From: Chryseobacterium salivictor
GTDB taxonomy: Bacteria; Bacteroidota; Bacteroidia; Flavobacteriales; Weeksellaceae
NCBI RefSeq assembly: GCF_004359195.1
Contig: NZ_CP037954.1
Span: 2,728,001-2,792,000 of the forward strand
DNA: 64,000 bases
Direction: 5' to 3'
The notes under the pieces are model-generated. The model was given only the letters and a program-made list of their open reading frames with translations. It ran no database searches and was not told where the DNA came from. Positions 59,721-64,000 of this stretch are shown one piece after another. Numbering within the stretch: position 1 is the first letter of the stretch; each line of letters starts with the position of its first letter. The translations under genes were made by a program, and so were the position numbers.

Positions 59721-61358
59721 TTAGAATTTAAGTTTTAACGCAAGTCCAAATGTATTTCTGTTATCGTGTTTGAACATGGTAGGAGTAAAATCGAAGGCAA
59801 CATCCGTGTTATTTCTTATACTGTTCAATTCCTTTACAGCCGCTCTATAGGAAGACCCTCTCGCTGAAAGACCACGTACTAAGGAAACCACTCCCACAAG
59901 ACCGAGCGTCCCCCCAAACCCGTATGCGCCCGCCTGGTAAACTTCTTTCATTCCGATTTCTGTTCCTTCAGACTCTTTTTCATCCGCTGAAAGAGAGTTT
60001 AAAAGAAAATAAGCTCCGGCTCCTCCTGCGAGATAAAGAACACTGCTTAAAAAATTTCCGGACCGTTCATTGTCTGTCGCGGTGATGATACGCTGATAGT
60101 GATTGATAAGACCATCCGTCGCGGTCTGACTTCCGAAGGTCTGTCTTTTACTTTTCATATACTCCACAGGATTGCCGGAAGACATCAGATACTGCGCTTT
60201 TATCATCTGCTCAATGGCCTGCTCATCTCCACGTTCTGCCCGCTTTTCATACTGGTTTACAATTTTGTACGCTTCGCTGTCATTTTGTTGCCGTCTCAAC
60301 TGCTCGCGCTCGTATCTCCTTTCCTTTTCCTGTGCATCTTGCATGATTGCCTGCGTAAACAGGTCGGTTACACCGCTCACTGCCGCTTCTACCTGTTTAT
60401 TGGCAGCTTCCTGCTGCATCCTTTCACGCTCAAGTTTTGCCAGTACATTTTCCGTTTCCTTTCTTTTAAGCTGCTCGGCAGCGGCCTGTCTGTTTTCCTG
60501 CTGATCTGAAGGTGCTGCGTTGTTCCGGGCCGAATGAGAAATCTGAGTGTAAGCCGTTTCCGTGGTTTGATGAATGCTTCCGTCCGGCCTCTTTATATAA
60601 GGAATACCGTTCTGACGAAATACCTGCACATATTCTCCGTTCACCTTTACTTTTTCAGATAATTCATGTGAAGATGATTTAGCAGACGGAGAACCAGTAG
60701 CGGCGGGACTATTTTGACGCTTATCATTAGCACTCTGGGAAAACCGCGAATTTTTATCGGCCTCTTGTTTTGCCTTTTCTTCCGATGCCTTTTTTTGTTT
60801 TAACTCATCGTCCTGTTTCTTCCTTTTTAATTCGTCTTCCTGTTTCTGTCTTTTTGATACCGCTGCAGCTCGGTCTTTTTCAGAAATATTTTCTATATTA
60901 ACAATCCGGTAAGATACGGAAGAGATCATGCTGTACAGCAGACTGCCGGACGCATCTTTTCCCATTGATCTCCACGTATCTTTGGGACAGGAGCTCTCCG
61001 TAAGCCGAACCGCCGATCCTATACCATCGGTCGCATAAGGCTTCCCAACTGTTTGTGAGGGCTCGATGGTAATTCCATCTCCTAACGGGCCAAGTTGGTG
61101 AGTTTTTTCAGAGCCGCATACCAATTGAGCTCCATATTCTATATAAACTTTAAGTTTGTCGGCGGTGTTGTTTTTTACCAAAATCCGGTAATCCTGCGTC
61201 ATCGCTCCAAATGCACTGTTCTTCTCCTGATACATTAATGTCACATGAACCCGTGGATCCTGCTGCGATACCGGAATGTCGACCATATACTTTTGCCCGG
61301 AGAGGTTAATAGTTTGCAGCAGAAGAAAAGCCGCCAGAAGTAATTTTACTGTTTTCAT
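59721..61358 (-). CDS. Exported protein with long charged coiled coil
   Basis: 545-residue protein with a signal peptide (about residues 1-21, ending NLSGQ), an N-terminal beta-rich domain (about 25-165, DPRVHVTLMYQEKNSAFGAM), a Lys/Glu/Gln-rich coiled coil (about 170-215 and 295-385, KQKKASEEKAKQEADKN), a helical tract, and a probable membrane helix near 450-475 (FLSSVLYLAGGAGAYFLLNS), then a short barrel-like tail (NTFGLALKLKF). Family not recognised. A putative surface-anchored or two-membrane-spanning structural protein; the coiled coil could span the periplasm. Confidence 0.7.
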   Translation of the reverse strand: MKTVKLLLAAFLLLQTINLSGQKYMVDIPVSQQDPRVHVTLMYQEKNSAFGAMTQDYRILVKNNTADKLKVYIEYGAQLVCGSEKTHQLGPLGDGITIEPSQTVGKPYATDGIGSAVRLTESSCPKDTWRSMGKDASGSLLYSMISSVSYRIVNIENISEKDRAAAVSKRQKQEDELKRKKQDDELKQKKASEEKAKQEADKNSRFSQSANDKRQNSPAATGSPSAKSSSHELSEKVKVNGEYVQVFRQNGIPYIKRPDGSIHQTTETAYTQISHSARNNAAPSDQQENRQAAAEQLKRKETENVLAKLERERMQQEAANKQVEAAVSGVTDLFTQAIMQDAQEKERRYEREQLRRQQNDSEAYKIVNQYEKRAERGDEQAIEQMIKAQYLMSSGNPVEYMKSKRQTFGSQTATDGLINHYQRIITATDNERSGNFLSSVLYLAGGAGAYFLLNSLSADEKESEGTEIGMKEVYQAGAYGFGGTLGLVGVVSLVRGLSARGSSYRAAVKELNSIRNNTDVAFDFTPTMFKHDNRNTFGLALKLKF

Positions 61359-61463
61359 ATTTTATAGTTTTAATATTGTTCTGCCTGAAAAAGAGGAGAA
61401 ACATGTTTTATCATCCTATTCATAACATAGCACAAAATTCTGTAAAATATCAAAATCACGAAA

Positions 61464-61479
61464 TACCCCATTTGGGGTA
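61464..61479 (+). promoter_or_regulatory. TACCCC-ATTT-GGGGTA palindrome
   Basis: Perfect 6+6 palindrome followed by TAACAAAATTTTATTAATTT, the same arrangement as at 48165-48180 before the LuxR gene. Lies 64 bp before the 38-residue gene and 105 bp upstream of the divergent 545-residue gene. Confidence 0.6.
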
Positions 61480-61543
61480 TTTATTAACAAAATTTTATTA
61501 ATTTTACTTAATAGATGTTAATTTTAATTCAAATAACAAGCGT

Positions 61544-61660
61544 ATGTCAAAAAAACACCATCCGCTGATTAAAGTCTGGAACATGCATCCGGGAAAACGA
61601 AGTCTTATTCCTGTGATCATCGCATTCCTCCTTACCGTGTTACAAGTCATCGCACCTTAA
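61544..61660 (+). CDS. 38-residue membrane peptide
   Basis: ATG 61544 to TAA 61658-61660. The N-terminus is basic (MSKKHHPLIKVWNMHPGKR) and the last half is one hydrophobic segment, SLIPVIIAFLLTVLQVIAP, that can span the membrane. A conserved palindrome and AT-rich block shared with the LuxR gene sit upstream, so the frame is probably expressed and under the same control. Small single-helix membrane peptides often modulate larger membrane proteins; the nearest such gene is the downstream DUF3667 protein. Function unknown. Confidence 0.55.
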   Translation: MSKKHHPLIKVWNMHPGKRSLIPVIIAFLLTVLQVIAP

Positions 61661-61802
61661 AACCACTATAAAAATCAACTCCCCTTCCGTTAAAAAATAA
61701 CTTAAAACCGAGTATCTCAAAAGCCCAAAGCCCCTTGTGACTGGTTATTTTATCGAAACAAACGCAAATAAATAAATCGAAAAATTATTACTTAGAATAA
61801 AA

Positions 61803-62519
61803 ATGAACTGTACAAACTGCAACAACAAAGTAAATCATCACTTTTGCCCCAACTGCGGGCAAGCTTCAAAACCGAAAAGAATTGACGGACATTATATCAT
61901 TCACGAAATTCAACACGTTTTACATTTTGAGCGTGGAATTTTATTCACAGTTAAAGGGCTGCTTATCAATCCAGGACAAAATATCAGAAATTATATTTCA
62001 GGAAACAGAAGCCGCCTTGTAAAACCTGTTATTTTTATAATTATAACATCTTTAATTTATACGCTTATAAGTCATTTTTTTCATATTGAAGAGGAATATA
62101 TCAAATACGAAGGATCGGAAAAATCTTCGGTTTTCAAAATTGTACGGTGGTTACAGGCAAATTATGGCTATATGAATATTTTGACAGGTATATTTATTGC
62201 GGTCTGGCTAAAATTGGTTTTTAAAAAATATAAATACAACTTTTTTGAATTGCTCGTAATGTTATGTTTTGTATTGGGGATTCCAATGTTGATCTATGCT
62301 TTTTTTGCTTTTATCGAAGGAATTACGGATATCAGATTATTAAACATCGCAGGAATAATTGGGGTGATTTATGTAATTTGGGCAATGGCTCATTTCTTTG
62401 AAAAAATGAAAACAGTTAACTATTTCAAAGCACTGGTCTGCTATGTATTGGGATTAATCACATTCTTCATTTTTATATTTGCAATAGGCATAACCACTGA
62501 CGTGCTGACAAAACATTGA
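61803..62519 (+). CDS. DUF3667 membrane protein with zinc ribbon
   Basis: 238-residue protein with an N-terminal zinc ribbon (MNCTNCNNKVNHHFCPNCGQ, CxxC...CxxC) and then the DUF3667 region (GHYIIHEIQHVLHFERGILF, TVKGLLINPGQNIRNYISGN, RSRLVKPVIFIIITSLIYTL), followed by four to five membrane helices (near 77-97, 120-142, 150-172, 180-198, 208-232). Such proteins are common and unnamed in Bacteroidota. Likely an inner-membrane protein of unknown role. Confidence 0.88.
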   Translation: MNCTNCNNKVNHHFCPNCGQASKPKRIDGHYIIHEIQHVLHFERGILFTVKGLLINPGQNIRNYISGNRSRLVKPVIFIIITSLIYTLISHFFHIEEEYIKYEGSEKSSVFKIVRWLQANYGYMNILTGIFIAVWLKLVFKKYKYNFFELLVMLCFVLGIPMLIYAFFAFIEGITDIRLLNIAGIIGVIYVIWAMAHFFEKMKTVNYFKALVCYVLGLITFFIFIFAIGITTDVLTKH

Positions 62520-62626
62520 AAAGTACGATTAGTTACTTTTAATATATTGGTAAATTCATGGACATCTTCTATGACGGTGACCACAGGAAATATTCGGCAG
62601 TGGCGAAAACCAATTGAAATAAAAAA

Positions 62627-62658
62627 GTGCGGAGAAAAAATTTGAATTTTCCCCGCAC
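62627..62658 (-). terminator. Terminator of TonB receptor gene
   Basis: GTGCGGAGAAAA and TTTTCCCCGCAC form a nearly perfect stem. Read leftwards on the minus strand it is followed by TTTTTTATTTCAATTGG, a proper U-tract, so it ends the TonB receptor transcript about 105 bp after the stop. It can also slow the DUF3667 transcript. Confidence 0.7.
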
Positions 62659-62763
62659 GTCAATTGCGTTATGGATATCTGGAATCAGTAATAAAAATAT
62701 TTTTATTCTGCGCCTTTTTAAGTGTAACGTTTAATGATCACGCTGTAATCCCAACATCTTTAC

Positions 62764-64000
62764 CTAAAATTCAAATATAAACCCAAAATACGGCAGCGGA
62801 GAAGACCGTTTGATCTGTTCATAATGGAAATTATAAACCTGCTCATCTTTCGGTGCATTTGGATTATGTATGATGCCATTCCCGCTCGCGTCCCGCTCTA
62901 AACCAATGACAGGCAAAGCACTTGGATTGTCGGATCCGTAAACATTCACCACATCTACATAGAAAGTCAACTGCCATTTGTTGAAAATCCATTTCTTTTC
63001 TACGCGGATATCCAACTGATGAACCAGATTTCCGCGAAGGGTGTTGAGTTGGCTGTAATCTGAAACCGGTCCGTTCGTAATATTCCAGTTGTACACGAGT
63101 TCACTCCTGTTGATATCATACGGTGTTTGCGGAAAACCACTTTGCATGCGGAATCTTGCACCGATATTCCAGTTTCTTTTAAAATATTTTCCACCGGTCA
63201 AGGATAAAATATGTCTGCTGTCCCAACTTGATGGTAATAAATCGCCTTTTGCATCACTAAATTTAGAATAACCGAAAGTGTAAGAAGCAATTCCGTAAAA
63301 ATCATTGACGGTTCTTTTTTGCGCTAGAACTTCCACGCCATACGTTTCACCAGTTCCGCGACTGTCTAGAGGTTCGGTTCCCACCACACCAAAATCACCG
63401 CCAAGATTGGCCAGCGAAATTTGATTTCTTAATGAGAACGGATAGTTGCGGTATTTTTTATAATACCCTTCTAAAGTAATGCGCAGATTATCTTTACCGT
63501 TAAACTCAAAACCAGTGACGACCTGCGTGTTTTTGATATATTTCAAAGTATTTTTATTCACCAGATTCCCGTTTTGCTGAAAACCTAACGCCGTGTAAGT
63601 CGGCAACATATAATAGATTCCGGCATTGGCATTAAAGGAAAACTGCTCGGCAAACAGATACCTCAAAGAAGCTCTGGGAGAAAACTGTTCTAAAGGATTA
63701 TTGGTAAGCTCAGAATAATTGCTGGCATCTAAACGGAATCCGGCAGAAACTTCCATCTTATTGTCAAATAATTTTTTTGCGCCCTGAAGATACAATCCGT
63801 ACTGAAACAGATCGAGATCAGAATCCGACTGATCGGTAACCGGTCCGTTTTGAGTAACGGTTTTTACAAACGACCGGTTGGTAAAATTGGAGAAATTAAG
63901 ATGGGCACCCGAGCTTAGTTTATAATCCGCAATCCGGAAATTACGGTCCACCCGGATTTTATTTTCACTCTCCTGGGAATGATAATCCAGCAGTAAATTC
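62764..64000 (-). CDS. TonB-dependent receptor, C-terminal part (runs off window)
   Basis: About 410 visible residues of the beta-barrel of a TonB-dependent receptor; the frame is open to the right window edge. It contains typical barrel strands such as YGLYLQGAKKLFDNKMEVSA, GFRLDASNYSELTNNPLEQF, DSRHILSLTGGKYFKRNWNI and GARFRMQSGFPQTPYDINRS, and ends with the aromatic LPYFGFIFEF. The plug and signal peptide lie outside. No ligand can be stated. The GTG at 63951 is not a start, since coding sequence continues upstream of it. Confidence 0.88.
   Translation of the reverse strand, partial: NLLLDYHSQESENKIRVDRNFRIADYKLSSGAHLNFSNFTNRSFVKTVTQNGPVTDQSDSDLDLFQYGLYLQGAKKLFDNKMEVSAGFRLDASNYSELTNNPLEQFSPRASLRYLFAEQFSFNANAGIYYMLPTYTALGFQQNGNLVNKNTLKYIKNTQVVTGFEFNGKDNLRITLEGYYKKYRNYPFSLRNQISLANLGGDFGVVGTEPLDSRGTGETYGVEVLAQKRTVNDFYGIASYTFGYSKFSDAKGDLLPSSWDSRHILSLTGGKYFKRNWNIGARFRMQSGFPQTPYDINRSELVYNWNITNGPVSDYSQLNTLRGNLVHQLDIRVEKKWIFNKWQLTFYVDVVNVYGSDNPSALPVIGLERDASGNGIIHNPNAPKDEQVYNFHYEQIKRSSPLPYFGFIFEF

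Overview
The window comes from a Bacteroidota genome, most likely a Flavobacteriia member of the Chryseobacterium/Kaistella type. Evidence: SusC/SusD-type and other TonB-dependent outer-membrane genes, promoters with the Bacteroidota -7 motif TAnnTTTG, an RteC protein, DUF3667 and DUF6520-like proteins, short AT-rich leaders, and dispersed low-complexity intergenic repeats. No tRNA, rRNA or CRISPR array is visible.

Layout. (1) 0.4-9.2 kb: a stress cluster with L,D-transpeptidase, tandem universal stress protein, PAS histidine kinase, small heat-shock protein, phosphoribosyltransferase plus alpha/beta hydrolase (overlapping, minus strand), erythromycin-esterase-family protein and zinc alcohol dehydrogenase. 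(2) 9.2-11.6 kb: a repeat-rich spacer followed by a small helix-turn-helix-like protein and an RteC protein, possibly a remnant of a conjugative element. (3) 11.6-22.8 kb: a divergent locus. A membrane TPR-AraC regulator and a SusC-SusD-prolyl oligopeptidase operon lie on the minus strand. Between them, on the plus strand, are a mini-lipoprotein, a 56-residue peptide, a MauE/beta-propeller protein and a four-cysteine DUF6520-like secreted peptide. I read this as one coordinated small-peptide/peptide-uptake system of unknown purpose. (4) 22.8-24.4 kb: non-coding, with several tandem repeats and a large stem-loop.

(5) 24.4-38.8 kb: an AT-rich defence island. It holds an XRE-type regulator, an OLD-like ATPase/TOPRIM gene split by an IS407-group insertion with an ACTG target duplication (the original frame can be rebuilt exactly), a minus-strand triad of MORC/MutL-like GHKL ATPase, Rossmann methyltransferase-like protein and C5 methyltransferase, and a plus-strand type II pair. 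That pair is a C5 methyltransferase with a tyrosine-integrase Arm domain fused to its N-terminus and an MvaI/BcnI-family endonuclease. Small hypothetical genes and a DUF4143-type ATPase follow.

(6) 39-64 kb: mixed metabolic and regulatory genes: a truncated SMR transporter with a GNAT, an S15 peptidase, a chloramphenicol-acetyltransferase-type enzyme, a Tat-exported amidohydrolase with ankyrin lipoprotein and AraC regulator, a LuxR regulator, an AraC/O-acetyltransferase pair with matching operators, a lipoprotein, a BtuB-like receptor divergent from a MocR regulator lacking its PLP lysine, secreted proteins of unknown function, a DUF3667 protein and a partial TonB receptor at the right edge. 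From 43 to 57.5 kb six arrays of ACTCAATC/CATCCAGCATC-type minisatellite sit between genes. Function statements are based on motifs read by eye; no database search was possible.
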